Source of the DNA: CAYZJV01 sp964473245
Lineage (GTDB): Bacteria; Spirochaetota; Spirochaetia; Sphaerochaetales; Sphaerochaetaceae
Direction: 5' to 3'
Length of the DNA: 64,000 nucleotides
NCBI GenBank assembly: GCA_964473245.1
Contig: CAYYOL010000008.1
Location: 4,560-68,559 of the forward strand
A program made the translations under genes and the position numbers. Each line of letters starts with the position of its first letter. The first letter of the stretch is position 1. Under the pieces are notes generated by a model, which saw nothing but the letters and a program-made list of their open reading frames with translations, did not search any database and had not been told where the DNA came from. Shown here piece by piece: positions 9,300 through 18,198 of the stretch.

Positions 9300-9770
9300 T
9301 TACTTCTCCATCGGAGCTTTAATCTTAGCGATAAGCTCCATGCTATAACGAATGGCCATGAGAGCACACCCGAAGGGGATGGCCAGATAGGGGATGAACA
9401 TGGGAATCTCAAGCGTTGGTGTGATGTTTCCCATTGCTCGGACACGGAACACCAGATCGAGTCCGAATCGTGTGACCATGAGACAATAGGCAATCGAGAT
9501 AGCAAGTGCCAGAATCTCAACACCCTTCCGTGCAACCCCTGGAAGGAGCTTGACCAGGACATCCACCGATGCATGGGCCCCCTGCTTGACTGCAAGGCTG
9601 CTACCCAAGAATACAAACCATACAATACCATACCGTGCAAACTCTTCTGCCCACACGATGGATTGACCGAACACATACCTGAGAACCACCTGGATGAATA
9701 TCATCAGTGAGGTGACAATCATGAGAATCGCGGGAATGTGCTCTTCAAATACTGCGAAGACTTTTTTCAT
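9300..9770 (-). CDS. dctQ: TRAP transporter small permease (DctQ type)
   Basis: The four-helix small membrane subunit of the TRAP system, about 156 residues. It contains the family's WAEEFARYGIVWFVFLGSSLAVKQGAH region (quoted only for position, about residues 40-65) and ends in a fourth helix. The ATG at 9770 is preferred because GGAAG precedes it at a suitable distance. A GTG at 9800 would add ten hydrophilic residues. It lies between the binding protein and the large permease, the usual dctPQM order, after an intercistronic hairpin at 9806-9829. Confidence 0.88.
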   Translation of the reverse strand: MKKVFAVFEEHIPAILMIVTSLMIFIQVVLRYVFGQSIVWAEEFARYGIVWFVFLGSSLAVKQGAHASVDVLVKLLPGVARKGVEILALAISIAYCLMVTRFGLDLVFRVRAMGNITPTLEIPMFIPYLAIPFGCALMAIRYSMELIAKIKAPMEK

Positions 9771-9805
9771 AGGATTATTCTTCCATCTTGAACGATCCAC
9801 CGATC

Positions 9806-9829
9806 ACCAGCGACCGTATGGTCGCCGGT
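9806..9829 (-). other. Intercistronic hairpin between dctP and dctQ
   Basis: Arms of 10 bp with one mismatch (9806-9815 and 9820-9829) enclose a 4-nt loop. It has no T-run. Hairpins in this position often protect or partly terminate the message, giving more binding protein than permease. That role is inferred. Confidence 0.55.
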
Positions 9830-9858
9830 AACCGAAGGAATCGATCATTCTTTTCTCA

Positions 9859-10869
9859 TTATCTCGACTGCTCGAGAGCTTCAACCAGCTCATCTCCACC
9901 AGGAACTGAGCTTCTGAATACATCGTAGACAGATGCTGTGGCTTCGAGGAATGCCTGTTTCTCGGCAGCAGTGAGTTCAACAATCTCTATGTCGGTTTCA
10001 CGAAGCTGTCTCAGATATTCGGCATCTTCGAGTCGAGCCTGCTCCCACTGCCAGACAGAGACTTCATCAGCTGTCTCGTTGACAATCTGCTTCAGGTCAT
10101 CTGGAAGGGACTGGTAGAACGACTCTGCAACGAGGAATGCGTATCCAAGGTACCCATGCTCCGAGAGGGTCAGATGCTTCTGTGCCTCATAGAAACGGCG
10201 GGTGAAGATATTGGCCAAGGTGTTCTCCTGACCATCTACGGTACCCTGCTGCAGTGCTGTGTAGAGTTCAGCAAATGCGATATCGACACCATTGGCACCA
10301 AGAGCGGCAAACTGAGAAAGCAGCAGAGGACTCTGGGAGACACGGATTCTCATACCGGCCATGTCTGCAGGAGTGCGAACTGGGCGAAGGTTGTTCGTGA
10401 TATGCTTAAAGCCACCATCCCAGTACCCAAGTACGCGCAAGCCCTGCTGGAGCAGGAACGGGTTCAGAATATCACCGACAGGACCGTGCATTGCATCGTA
10501 GGCTCCCTGGGAGTCGGCGAATGCGAACGGAAGGTCGAACAGCTGTGTCTGTGGAACGAATGCAGGTAGCACACCGGTGAATGGTGCATTGAATTCGATA
10601 TCACCAAGCTGCATCTGTTCGGTGATCTCTCTATCGTTTCCCAGCTGGCTGTCGGGATAGACAGAGATGTCGAGTCGACCATTGGATCGCTCTCTCACTA
10701 GATCGGCAAACATCTCTGCTGCCTTACCTTTCGCGATCGTAGGACGTACAACGTGAGCAAACGTAGCTTCGAAGACCTTGTCTTCAGCAGCCGTTTCAGA
10801 CTGTCCTGCTGCAAAGAGTGAACCTGCAACGAGAACGACCATCAGAGCCAAAGAAATAATTCGTCTCAT
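9859..10869 (-). CDS. dctP: TRAP transporter periplasmic binding protein (DctP type)
   Basis: Captures the substrate in the periplasm for the DctQM permease. The signal peptide covers about residues 1-22, with likely cleavage around LFAAG-QSE, a style common in spirochaetes. The mature part shows VYPDSQLGNDREITEQMQ, PFAFADSQGAYDA and GMRIRVSQSP, the last holding the conserved Arg that in this family grips the ligand carboxylate. The length of 336 is normal. It is encoded about 50 bp downstream of the flavoprotein gene and is probably co-transcribed with it. Specificity cannot be read from sequence; DctP ligands include C4-dicarboxylates, sugar acids and aromatic acids. Confidence 0.93.
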   Translation of the reverse strand: MRRIISLALMVVLVAGSLFAAGQSETAAEDKVFEATFAHVVRPTIAKGKAAEMFADLVRERSNGRLDISVYPDSQLGNDREITEQMQLGDIEFNAPFTGVLPAFVPQTQLFDLPFAFADSQGAYDAMHGPVGDILNPFLLQQGLRVLGYWDGGFKHITNNLRPVRTPADMAGMRIRVSQSPLLLSQFAALGANGVDIAFAELYTALQQGTVDGQENTLANIFTRRFYEAQKHLTLSEHGYLGYAFLVAESFYQSLPDDLKQIVNETADEVSVWQWEQARLEDAEYLRQLRETDIEIVELTAAEKQAFLEATASVYDVFRSSVPGGDELVEALEQSR

Positions 10870-10919
10870 AATACTCTCCTTAGTATTTTCTTAAGTTCCT
10901 AGGGAACTTATTGCTATAA

Positions 10920-12950
10920 TCAAGTCTGAAGATATGTTCCTGACAGGAAATCTCTCCAGACAGTCTCAAACCAAAAATCATCATCTGGAATGGCCCGGCA
11001 CTGAATATACTCATGTACAACAGAACCATGTTCCATGCGAGTGGACATGATTGTATGCCTTCCATACTCTTGTTCAGGGAGATAGCGCCAGAATGCTTCC
11101 AGCTGGTCGTGAATGGTTTTTCCTTCACTGTGTAGCACCAAGGCCGACCCTCTGCTCCCTCCTCCCTGGGATAGGTACGCCGCTATGGCGCTGAGGTATA
11201 CCTGGTGGGCAAGCACCAGGTGACGAGTCTGGAATAGCTTTGGTAGTAAATAGCGTGTATCAACTTGTATGTGTCTGAATGAATCGACTTGGAGTTCTGC
11301 TGCCTTGAGCTCTGCTTCTACATCTGTTTTCGATCGAGTCATTGCACCGACTTTGCTCATTCGTTGCCTATACGTGCGGCGGTATGCTCCCAGTTCTGCC
11401 AGTGCTTCGACTTCTCGATTCTGTGACTGCACATTGGTGGCAACGCCATGCTTCGCAATCGTATACATACGTTTAAGAACATCGACAGCAACCTGTTCGA
11501 AGTCGTCCCAGCTCACCGTTCTCCCTTGGTAGGATCCTGCAATCTTTCGCGCCGCCCGTTCTCCACCTACCTGACCCGAATTGAGTGCGGACCCTCCCGG
11601 TCTTGCGACCCCATGGGTTCCTGCTACCTCTCCCACTGGGAACAGGTGTTTAATATTCACCGACTCCCACCAGAGATCTACCGAAAGTCCCCCATTGTTG
11701 TGTTGTGCGGATACTGCAACCTCAAGCGGTTCAGTTTCCAGGTCGATACCATGATCTCGATATAGAGCGATTGCCTGTGGATTCATGCGCTGTAGTCGTT
11801 TGAACGGAGTCTCGGCAAGAGCATCCGATCGTTCCAGATAGGTGCGGGCGACCGTACCTACTGCATCGAGAGAGAATGCATGGGAGCCGGGGACGGCTGA
11901 TGGGTTTCGTCTGAAGTCCATGAAAACCTTACGTCCAAGCAGTACTTGCTCCCGGTATACGAGGATATCGATGAGCGAAGAGCCTCCGTTCATGATCTTA
12001 TTCACATCGAAGGGCCACTGGTATCCTTTGAGGAAGATCGCATTGCATAGTTCCTCGGTGGTCTGGAAAAATGGCTGTAGGAATTCGCGTGGATCGTTTC
12101 CATCGGAATCGGTGCTGATATATGCGGGGATGACCTGCTGATAACTACCGGACACATTCCATCGGAACTTTGTTGAGGCTAGGCCGAACTGCGATTCGGT
12201 CAGGTTGTTCGCCTCGGCACCAATTTCCAAGGCAAGCCCAATGGCTCCTGAGTGGCATGCAGGATAGACGGAATCTTCATAGATGCCCCCGGGGCCGCCA
12301 ACGCCGAAAACAACGTTTTCAGCCATATAGAGGCGGAGGCCATAGGTCTCATCCAGTACAGCCTTTCTATCGATTGCCACGGCTCCGACGATACGGTCCC
12401 GATTCTTGATCAGGGATATGACCTCGGTATGTTCATGAATCGGAATATCTCTTCGGTTGACTTCCTGCAACAATGCTTCAACCATCTTCTTAGATGTATA
12501 GGGACCTATGGAGCACCCTCGTTCACGAGAGTCGTGGTCGGTCTTGTATCCCACATAGCCACCATAGGTGTGTATGGGAAACGGAACACCGATCGAGGAG
12601 AGATAGTAGAACCCCTCTGCTGAGCCCATCGATTCGACGAGAGCGATATCGCCGTGCATCGCTCCACCTTGGAATAGATCCTGTGCCATCATATAGGGAG
12701 AATCGGGCTCTTTGGTATTGGTCGCCAAGCGATAATAGGTCTGTTTGTCAGACCCGGTATTGTAAGAGGTGCCTCCCTTGAGCGATTCAGTGATGATGAT
12801 GATATCCTCAATGCCGAGTTGATGGAGTCTGTTGGCTGCTTTGAGTGCAGCAGTCCCACTTCCTATGATCAGGGTATGTACCTGATGCACGGGGAATGGC
12901 ACTGAATCGAGTTGTATAGACTTCAATGGTGTATCTTCCTGCATGTTCAT
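10920..12950 (-). CDS. FAD-dependent oxidoreductase of the fumarate reductase/succinate dehydrogenase flavoprotein family
   Basis: A 676-residue flavoprotein. The FAD dinucleotide motif GSGTAALKAANRL is at about residues 30-42. GGTSYNTGSDKQTY follows, then FGVGGPGG and, late, SAQHNNGGLSVD, which corresponds to the QHxxGG signature in which fumarate reductases bind the dicarboxylate. GEVAGTHGVARPGGSALNSGQVGG closes the FAD domain. It has no export signal and no heme motif, so it is cytoplasmic and unlike periplasmic fumarate/urocanate reductases. It could reduce a C=C bond or act in the oxidative direction. The start codon overlaps the lacI stop (ATGA), so it is translationally coupled. The partner that supplies electrons is not evident; no iron-sulfur B subunit is adjacent. 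Confidence 0.85.
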   Translation of the reverse strand: MNMQEDTPLKSIQLDSVPFPVHQVHTLIIGSGTAALKAANRLHQLGIEDIIIITESLKGGTSYNTGSDKQTYYRLATNTKEPDSPYMMAQDLFQGGAMHGDIALVESMGSAEGFYYLSSIGVPFPIHTYGGYVGYKTDHDSRERGCSIGPYTSKKMVEALLQEVNRRDIPIHEHTEVISLIKNRDRIVGAVAIDRKAVLDETYGLRLYMAENVVFGVGGPGGIYEDSVYPACHSGAIGLALEIGAEANNLTESQFGLASTKFRWNVSGSYQQVIPAYISTDSDGNDPREFLQPFFQTTEELCNAIFLKGYQWPFDVNKIMNGGSSLIDILVYREQVLLGRKVFMDFRRNPSAVPGSHAFSLDAVGTVARTYLERSDALAETPFKRLQRMNPQAIALYRDHGIDLETEPLEVAVSAQHNNGGLSVDLWWESVNIKHLFPVGEVAGTHGVARPGGSALNSGQVGGERAARKIAGSYQGRTVSWDDFEQVAVDVLKRMYTIAKHGVATNVQSQNREVEALAELGAYRRTYRQRMSKVGAMTRSKTDVEAELKAAELQVDSFRHIQVDTRYLLPKLFQTRHLVLAHQVYLSAIAAYLSQGGGSRGSALVLHSEGKTIHDQLEAFWRYLPEQEYGRHTIMSTRMEHGSVVHEYIQCRAIPDDDFWFETVWRDFLSGTYLQT

Positions 12951-13966
12951 ATAGTATCCCCTTCGATATACTCGCCATCGACCTGTATCTGACGCAATTC
13001 TGTGGATCTTCCGATGACTCTGTCTTTCAACACCTTGCCCGCTTCCTGACCCATCATGAAGACATCGAACCGGATAGTGTCTATCCGTTTGCCGATGAAC
13101 TCCAAAGCAGGGGAGTCGTCGTGTCCCGTGAGAGAGAAATCCTCGGGAAATGAATACCCTGTCTTCAGACCAATCTGGTAGAGATACAGCGCCACCACAT
13201 CGTTGAAACTCATGATTGCGTTGTATCCTGACCGTTTCAGTTCGTGCAGGAAGGATAAAGGGATCTCTTGTAACGACTGGAACTCGAAGACATCGTGCTC
13301 CACTTCGAATGGAACGCCGAACCGGTCGCAGGCCTGAGCTATTGCCTGCCGTCGCTCTCTGTTGATGTAAGCGACAGGAGTGAATCCCACGTAACAGAGC
13401 TTTATGTGCGCTCGTGATCGCTGTTGGTTCTTCATGAGAATCTTTTCCAGCAACAGGGCCATCTCTTGCTCTGTGTTGTAGATCACTGAATCGAACCCTT
13501 TCGAGAATCTATTTACCAGAAGGATCGGGATTCCACGTTCTCTGATCGATTGTACCAGATGCGGTTTCGGCATAGTGAAGGCAAATATACAACCATCGAT
13601 ATCTCCCAGTTTCTTGTTGTGGAATGCTTCGTCGTCCAACTGGTTTATTCGTACGATGATATTGACTTTGACATCGCCGAAGCCCTGATAGAGTCCCTTC
13701 ACGAACTCGGCGATATCGTAGAACAGGTTGATATAGGTGAAGCGTGTATCGGGAAGAAACAGCTTTATGTTCAGAATCGCTCTGGACTCATGCTTTCTGA
13801 TCGTCCGTTTCTCGTACCCCAGCTGTTCGGCCGCATGCAGAATGGCATCTCGCTTCTCATTGCTCACGAGCACGGAGTTGTTCAGTACCCGTGAGACGGT
13901 CGAAAGTGAGATGCCGCACGAGGTTGCGATATCCTGTAGGGTTACACGCTTGCCTTTATTGTTCAT
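12947..13966 (-). CDS. LacI family transcriptional regulator
   Basis: DNA-binding repressor or activator of 339 residues. The N-terminal helix-turn-helix reads VTLQDIATSCGISLSTVSRVLN, followed by the hinge, and a periplasmic-binding-protein-like effector domain begins near residue 65. Both flanking genes overlap it by ATGA junctions, so it is embedded in the operon it probably controls. Two related palindromic sites in the operon promoter at 15186-15218 are its likely operators. The effector is unknown; a sugar acid or the TRAP substrate is a reasonable guess. Confidence 0.9.
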   Translation of the reverse strand: MNNKGKRVTLQDIATSCGISLSTVSRVLNNSVLVSNEKRDAILHAAEQLGYEKRTIRKHESRAILNIKLFLPDTRFTYINLFYDIAEFVKGLYQGFGDVKVNIIVRINQLDDEAFHNKKLGDIDGCIFAFTMPKPHLVQSIRERGIPILLVNRFSKGFDSVIYNTEQEMALLLEKILMKNQQRSRAHIKLCYVGFTPVAYINRERRQAIAQACDRFGVPFEVEHDVFEFQSLQEIPLSFLHELKRSGYNAIMSFNDVVALYLYQIGLKTGYSFPEDFSLTGHDDSPALEFIGKRIDTIRFDVFMMGQEAGKVLKDRVIGRSTELRQIQVDGEYIEGDTI

Positions 13967-15150
13967 GCCTTGGTTCTAAGCTGCTTCAGTACGTCGCGAT
14001 AGTAGGGATCATAGACCACACAACCATCATGTAGCTGGTTGACCATAAGCTTCGTGCAGGCTGAACAAGCTGTGCAGTAGTTGACAGGTTCTCCGTGCAT
14101 GACTTTGGCGGGAAAAAGTGGGTCGGCAAAGCTCTGTCGCCCGAATCCGATCATATCTACGAAGCCCTTGTTCAGATTCTCCTCGGCATAGTCGAGAGAC
14201 TCCTCTCGGAGAATCGAGTAGGCTGATCCGATGATCTTCATGTCCCCTGCAAATTCTCGAGCCTCCTTGCAGTATCTGAAATGGTGCAGGTAGAAATACT
14301 TCGAGGGATTCGTCGGTCTGGTGACCTCGGAGGTGACACCAGGGATACCGGCAGATACATTCAGATAGTCTGCTCCCTCAGCTGCCATAAGCGAGATCAC
14401 CTGCTTCATCTCTGTCAGATCCTCAATCAGGGAGTCGGCTTTCGCTGTTCCACAACCGCCACGAACACCTTCGAACATGGAGATACGTGAGCCGAGGATG
14501 AATCCATCCTGACCGATAGAGGACTTCAGCTCACGTAGGGAGCTGAGGAGGAAACGAGTTCTGTTCTCAAAGGAGCCGCCCCATTTGTCTTCTCGGACAT
14601 TCGCTGGACGAAGCATCTCGGCGCCGAAATATCCATGGCACATCTTGAAGTCGATACCGTCTGCACCTACTTCCTTGCTCAGATGTGATGCCTCGATCAT
14701 CATCTGCCTGATATCTTCGACTTCCTGTTCGTTCAGCAAGTGGGCGTTACCACGCCCCTCTTCGTAGAGTGCTACCTGTCGGGAGAACGGACCAGATTTT
14801 CTGCCGGAGTGGGTGAGCTGGAAAAGGAGTACTCCGTCCGGATTCTCTTTCTTGTACGAGTCGACCAGACGTTTGAAACTATCCAGATTCTTTTTATTGA
14901 GGACCAGGCCATTGACTCGAGCACGAGATCGAGGATCGACCGAAATAGCCTCGACAACGACAGCGCCCCATTTCCCTTTCGCCAGTTTGACGTATCGATC
15001 AAGGGTTCTGTCTGATACAGCTCCTCCTTCCGCACCATCATTTCCTTCCATTGCCTGTACAACGAAGCGGTTTGCTGCGCTCTTATTGCCAATCTTTAGT
15101 GGGGAATACAACGTTTCCCACTTGTGAGAAGCTGTTTGGTCTGACATCAC
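13963..15150 (-). CDS. Old-yellow-enzyme family flavin oxidoreductase with a cysteine cluster
   Basis: An FMN TIM-barrel enzyme of 395 residues, of the NADH:flavin oxidoreductase/2,4-dienoyl-CoA reductase kind. Seen are LFQLTHSGRKS, DFKMCHGYFGAEMLRPANVREDKWGGSFENR (positions about 175-205, the family's HGYL...N.R..YGG block) and FGRQSFADP. After the barrel come CTACSACTK and a later GCVVYDP, which resemble the four-Cys 4Fe-4S site of dienoyl-CoA and trimethylamine dehydrogenases. The protein then stops, lacking the C-terminal FAD and NAD domains of those enzymes, so it must receive or pass electrons through another protein. It is the first gene behind the promoter at 15218-15245 and overlaps lacI. 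Confidence 0.85.
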   Translation of the reverse strand: MMSDQTASHKWETLYSPLKIGNKSAANRFVVQAMEGNDGAEGGAVSDRTLDRYVKLAKGKWGAVVVEAISVDPRSRARVNGLVLNKKNLDSFKRLVDSYKKENPDGVLLFQLTHSGRKSGPFSRQVALYEEGRGNAHLLNEQEVEDIRQMMIEASHLSKEVGADGIDFKMCHGYFGAEMLRPANVREDKWGGSFENRTRFLLSSLRELKSSIGQDGFILGSRISMFEGVRGGCGTAKADSLIEDLTEMKQVISLMAAEGADYLNVSAGIPGVTSEVTRPTNPSKYFYLHHFRYCKEAREFAGDMKIIGSAYSILREESLDYAEENLNKGFVDMIGFGRQSFADPLFPAKVMHGEPVNYCTACSACTKLMVNQLHDGCVVYDPYYRDVLKQLRTKA

Positions 15151-15185
15151 GATCCTCCTGATACTCTGTTACATATGTTCAATTA

Positions 15186-15245
15186 TTTGCATGAAAATAG
15201 TTTTTCTTTGCATGCAAATTATACAGGAAAAAAAATACCTGTCAA
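15186..15245 (-). promoter_or_regulatory. Promoter of the OYE-lacI-flavoprotein-TRAP operon with two LacI-type operator candidates
   Basis: On the minus strand TTGACA (15245-15240) and TATAAT (15223-15218) are separated by 16 bp. A perfect 12-bp palindrome, TTTGCATGCAAA, lies at 15207-15218, just after the -10 box. A second copy with two mismatches, TTTGCATGAAAA, is at 15186-15197, 21 bp away, that is two helical turns. This arrangement fits a dimer-of-dimers repressor covering the start of transcription. The assignment to the LacI protein is inferred from its position in the operon. Confidence 0.7.
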
Positions 15246-15302
15246 GGAGAAAATAAATATATTTTTATCCTTTGACAGGTCAGCGGGGGAGATGGAGAGA
15301 GC

Positions 15303-16331
15303 TTACTCGTTGAGGAGTAGGACCTTCATACTGTTTGCATCTCGGTTCGACGCGACATCCAATGCCTTCTGCAAGTCGTTCATAGAGAATCGATGCGAGA
15401 TGAGTCGTTCAATACGCAACGCCTCAGCCACTTCGAGTGCGATAGGGAAGTCCCAACGATATCCTTGTGTTCCCTGTACGCGTATCTCATGCGAGACGAA
15501 TCGTGTCGCAGGAATACTGATCTCAGGTTGTTCGAAGATGCCTACGATAGTCGCCATACCACCCTTTTTCAGCCACATCATGGACTGTACGAAGGTTTGT
15601 TCCAGACCGACGCACTCGAATGTGCGATCCACTCCGTTCGGTCCGGTATAGGCTTTCACCTGCTGCTCAACTTGCTCCGTACGGAAGTTGATCGTGTGAG
15701 TCGCTCCGAACGCCGCCGCCAGTTCGAGTCTAAACGGATTTCCATCGATGACAGTCACATTGCTTGCACCGCTTCTTTTGCACAGAGCGGCGATCAGCAC
15801 ACCAATGGCTCCTGCTCCTGAGATGATCACCGAATGGCCTAATCGTATATCCGCTCGTCTCACTGCATGCGTTGCTACCGCAAGGGGTTCGATCAGCGCC
15901 CCGGCTTCGTAGGAGAGCGATTCAGGTAGTTCGAATACATGATCACTCTCAGCGACGATGTAGTCGGCCATGGATCCGGAACCGATTCTGTAGAGGAACG
16001 TGATCTGATCGCAGTAGTTGTAATCTCCACTGCGACACGCTTCACAGACTCCACACGTCTGGCACGGTTCTACGGTGACTCGCTGTCCGACCTGAACCTT
16101 GGTGACCGATGAACCGACTTCTACGACATCGCCGGAGAACTCATGTCCGATAGTCGCTGGGAGCGGGCAGAACGGGTGCATACCCTTGAAGATATGAAGA
16201 TCGCTCCCACAGAGTGCACTTGCCTTGATCTGTATTCTCACCTCATGGGGTTTCAGAGGGAGGTGCTCCTGCTCGATCACATCCACGACTCCAGGTGAAA
16301 CGACTCGTCCGATTCTATTCATACTGTTCAT
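15303..16331 (-). CDS. Zinc-dependent alcohol/polyol dehydrogenase (MDR family)
   Basis: Medium-chain NAD(P)-dependent dehydrogenase, 342 residues. Catalytic zinc ligands are in ALCGSDLH and GHEFSGDVVE; the structural zinc is bound by CQTCGVCEACRSGDYNYC. The nucleotide fold shows GAGAIGVLIAA near residue 170. The overall pattern is like sorbitol, threonine or L-idonate-type dehydrogenases that oxidise a hydroxyl of a sugar or sugar acid. It lies 10 bp downstream of the dehydratase gene and is clearly in the same transcript. In context it probably oxidises a polyol or aldonate to a keto form for the dehydratase branch. Confidence 0.9.
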   Translation of the reverse strand: MNSMNRIGRVVSPGVVDVIEQEHLPLKPHEVRIQIKASALCGSDLHIFKGMHPFCPLPATIGHEFSGDVVEVGSSVTKVQVGQRVTVEPCQTCGVCEACRSGDYNYCDQITFLYRIGSGSMADYIVAESDHVFELPESLSYEAGALIEPLAVATHAVRRADIRLGHSVIISGAGAIGVLIAALCKRSGASNVTVIDGNPFRLELAAAFGATHTINFRTEQVEQQVKAYTGPNGVDRTFECVGLEQTFVQSMMWLKKGGMATIVGIFEQPEISIPATRFVSHEIRVQGTQGYRWDFPIALEVAEALRIERLISHRFSMNDLQKALDVASNRDANSMKVLLLNE

Positions 16332-16341
16332 CTTGCAACTC

Positions 16342-18000
16342 CTAGAGATCCCAATAGATCGATGCTCCGCGGTGTGCAGAGGAGGTCATCTTGCGATAGA
16401 GCGCAAGATATCCGCGAGCCGGCTTATCCACCGGGCTCCAACCCTGTTTCCTCTGTTCGAACTCCTGTTCGTCGACATCGACCATCAACGATCTATTCTC
16501 GATATCTATCGTGATCTGATCTCCATTCTGGATGAATGCGATGGGCCCTCCGTCGTAGGCTTCAGGACTAACGTGTCCGATTGCCAGACCGCCGGTTGCT
16601 CCCGAGAACCTGCCATCGGAGACCAGTGCGATATCGGATCCCATCTTCTTACCCAGTACTGCAGCCATAAATGTCTCCATGTGAGGCATCCCGGGAGATC
16701 CCTTAGGTCCTTCGTTGCGGATCACGACCACATCGCCGGCAACGATCTCATCGTTGAGCATGGCATACCACGCATCATCCTGCGAGTCATACACCTTCGC
16801 TGGTCCTGAGAAGTTCCAGAGTCCCCGTGGGATCGCGGCGAACTTCACGATACAGCTCTCCGGTGCGATGTTTCCTTTGAGAACAGCCAATCCGCCGTGG
16901 GGATGTATGGGATCCGAACAGTGGTGGATCACATCGAGATCTGTCGAACGGCGTCCAAGCGCCATCTCCTCTGCAGATCCGAACACGCCTTGTGCCGTCC
17001 CAATGATCATATCAGCCTGGAGCATCTCGCCAACGACGGCATTCAGTCCTCCAGCCTTGTCGAACTCCTCCATGGTGTAGGTGGGGTGGTTCGGGTAGAT
17101 TGCGCTGATCCAGGGAACCTCAGCACTGATTTCATCGAAGAATTTCGGGTCTATATCCAGACCAGCCATTCGTGCAATGGCGGGGATATGGAGAATCGAA
17201 TTGGTAGAACCTCCGGTAGCCATCATGTAGCGGACAACGTTTTCGAAGTTGTCTCTGGTGATCAGATCCAGTGGGCGTGTTTCTGTTTTGACCAGTTCTA
17301 CCAGTCTTCGAGCGGCGACCTTACCCAGTTCATGCCATCGCTCTGTCTGGCTCCGAACACTAGCGTTCCCGAACGGTGAGAGTCCGAGGACCTCAGCGGT
17401 CGCACACATGGTATTCGCAGTTCCCATGAAAGGGCAGGCTCCTGGGGTGGGGCATGCATTTCTCACCACTCCTTTGTAGTCTTCCTGTGAGATCTTTCCA
17501 CCCTGATACGCCGCGTATGCCTGCTTGGTATGCGTAAGCGTGAGCATATTCCCGTCGTATGATCCTGCGGCCATGTAACCACCAGTGAACATGACTGTGG
17601 GGATGTTCACCCGCATTGCCCCCATGAGCATTCCGGGGACGACTTTGTCGCACGTCGATAACAGCAGCATGCCTTCGAGCATGTTCAACTCAGCCAGAGT
17701 TTCGACTTCGGTAGAGACGAGGTCTCGGGCTGGCAGGGTATAACGGTCACCAGGGGTGTTTGAGCAGATTCCATCACAGATACCTGAGACGGGAAGTTCC
17801 AATGCAAGAGCTCCAGCATCGTAGATTTCCTGCTTCAGTTCATCAATAACATCTTTGAACGGGTAGTGACCCGGATTCATCTCGTTCCAAGCGTTTATAA
17901 TTCCAATTATTGGTCTTTTTGCATCGTCTTCTGTTATTCCCATTGCATACAGCAGTGCATTTCTGTGGTCAAGTGATTCTTCGTTCCAAGTTCGGATCAT
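16342..18000 (-). CDS. IlvD/Edd family dehydratase (dihydroxy-acid or sugar-acid dehydratase)
   Basis: Iron-sulfur dehydratase of 552 residues that removes water from 2,3-dihydroxy acids or aldonic acids to give 2-keto-3-deoxy acids. Cysteines of the cluster are seen in STCDKVVPG and in NACPTPGACPFMGTANTM; the active-site Ser region reads DGRFSGATGGLAIGHVSPEA. The ATG at 18000 is chosen because AGGAGG precedes it and the family's usual opening (about 15 residues before GIINAWNEMNPGH) begins there; the upstream in-frame codon at 18063 has no site. Association with a dehydrogenase, a LacI regulator and a TRAP importer argues for sugar-acid catabolism rather than branched-chain amino-acid synthesis, since no ilv genes are near. 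Confidence 0.88.
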   Translation of the reverse strand: MIRTWNEESLDHRNALLYAMGITEDDAKRPIIGIINAWNEMNPGHYPFKDVIDELKQEIYDAGALALELPVSGICDGICSNTPGDRYTLPARDLVSTEVETLAELNMLEGMLLLSTCDKVVPGMLMGAMRVNIPTVMFTGGYMAAGSYDGNMLTLTHTKQAYAAYQGGKISQEDYKGVVRNACPTPGACPFMGTANTMCATAEVLGLSPFGNASVRSQTERWHELGKVAARRLVELVKTETRPLDLITRDNFENVVRYMMATGGSTNSILHIPAIARMAGLDIDPKFFDEISAEVPWISAIYPNHPTYTMEEFDKAGGLNAVVGEMLQADMIIGTAQGVFGSAEEMALGRRSTDLDVIHHCSDPIHPHGGLAVLKGNIAPESCIVKFAAIPRGLWNFSGPAKVYDSQDDAWYAMLNDEIVAGDVVVIRNEGPKGSPGMPHMETFMAAVLGKKMGSDIALVSDGRFSGATGGLAIGHVSPEAYDGGPIAFIQNGDQITIDIENRSLMVDVDEQEFEQRKQGWSPVDKPARGYLALYRKMTSSAHRGASIYWDL

Positions 18001-18198
18001 GTCATTCCTCCTGTGCAGCTCCAAAGCTCTTTTGAATCTAGTTGATATTCGAACTCCTTGCAAGCGGGCTAGCTGAGAATCAGAGATCTCAAAAAAATGT
18101 CATTAGAGATGCTCATATTTGTTGTAATTTATTGAAGTCGTTATTGTTGTACGTTATTATAGTCAAGTAAAATGACAATATGGAGTGAGGGAAATAAT

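Noticed and set aside
16342..18000. Assignment of the dehydratase as biosynthetic IlvD
   Set aside because: No other branched-chain biosynthesis genes are near, and the company of a Zn-dehydrogenase, a LacI regulator and a TRAP importer points to catabolism; sequence alone does not settle it.
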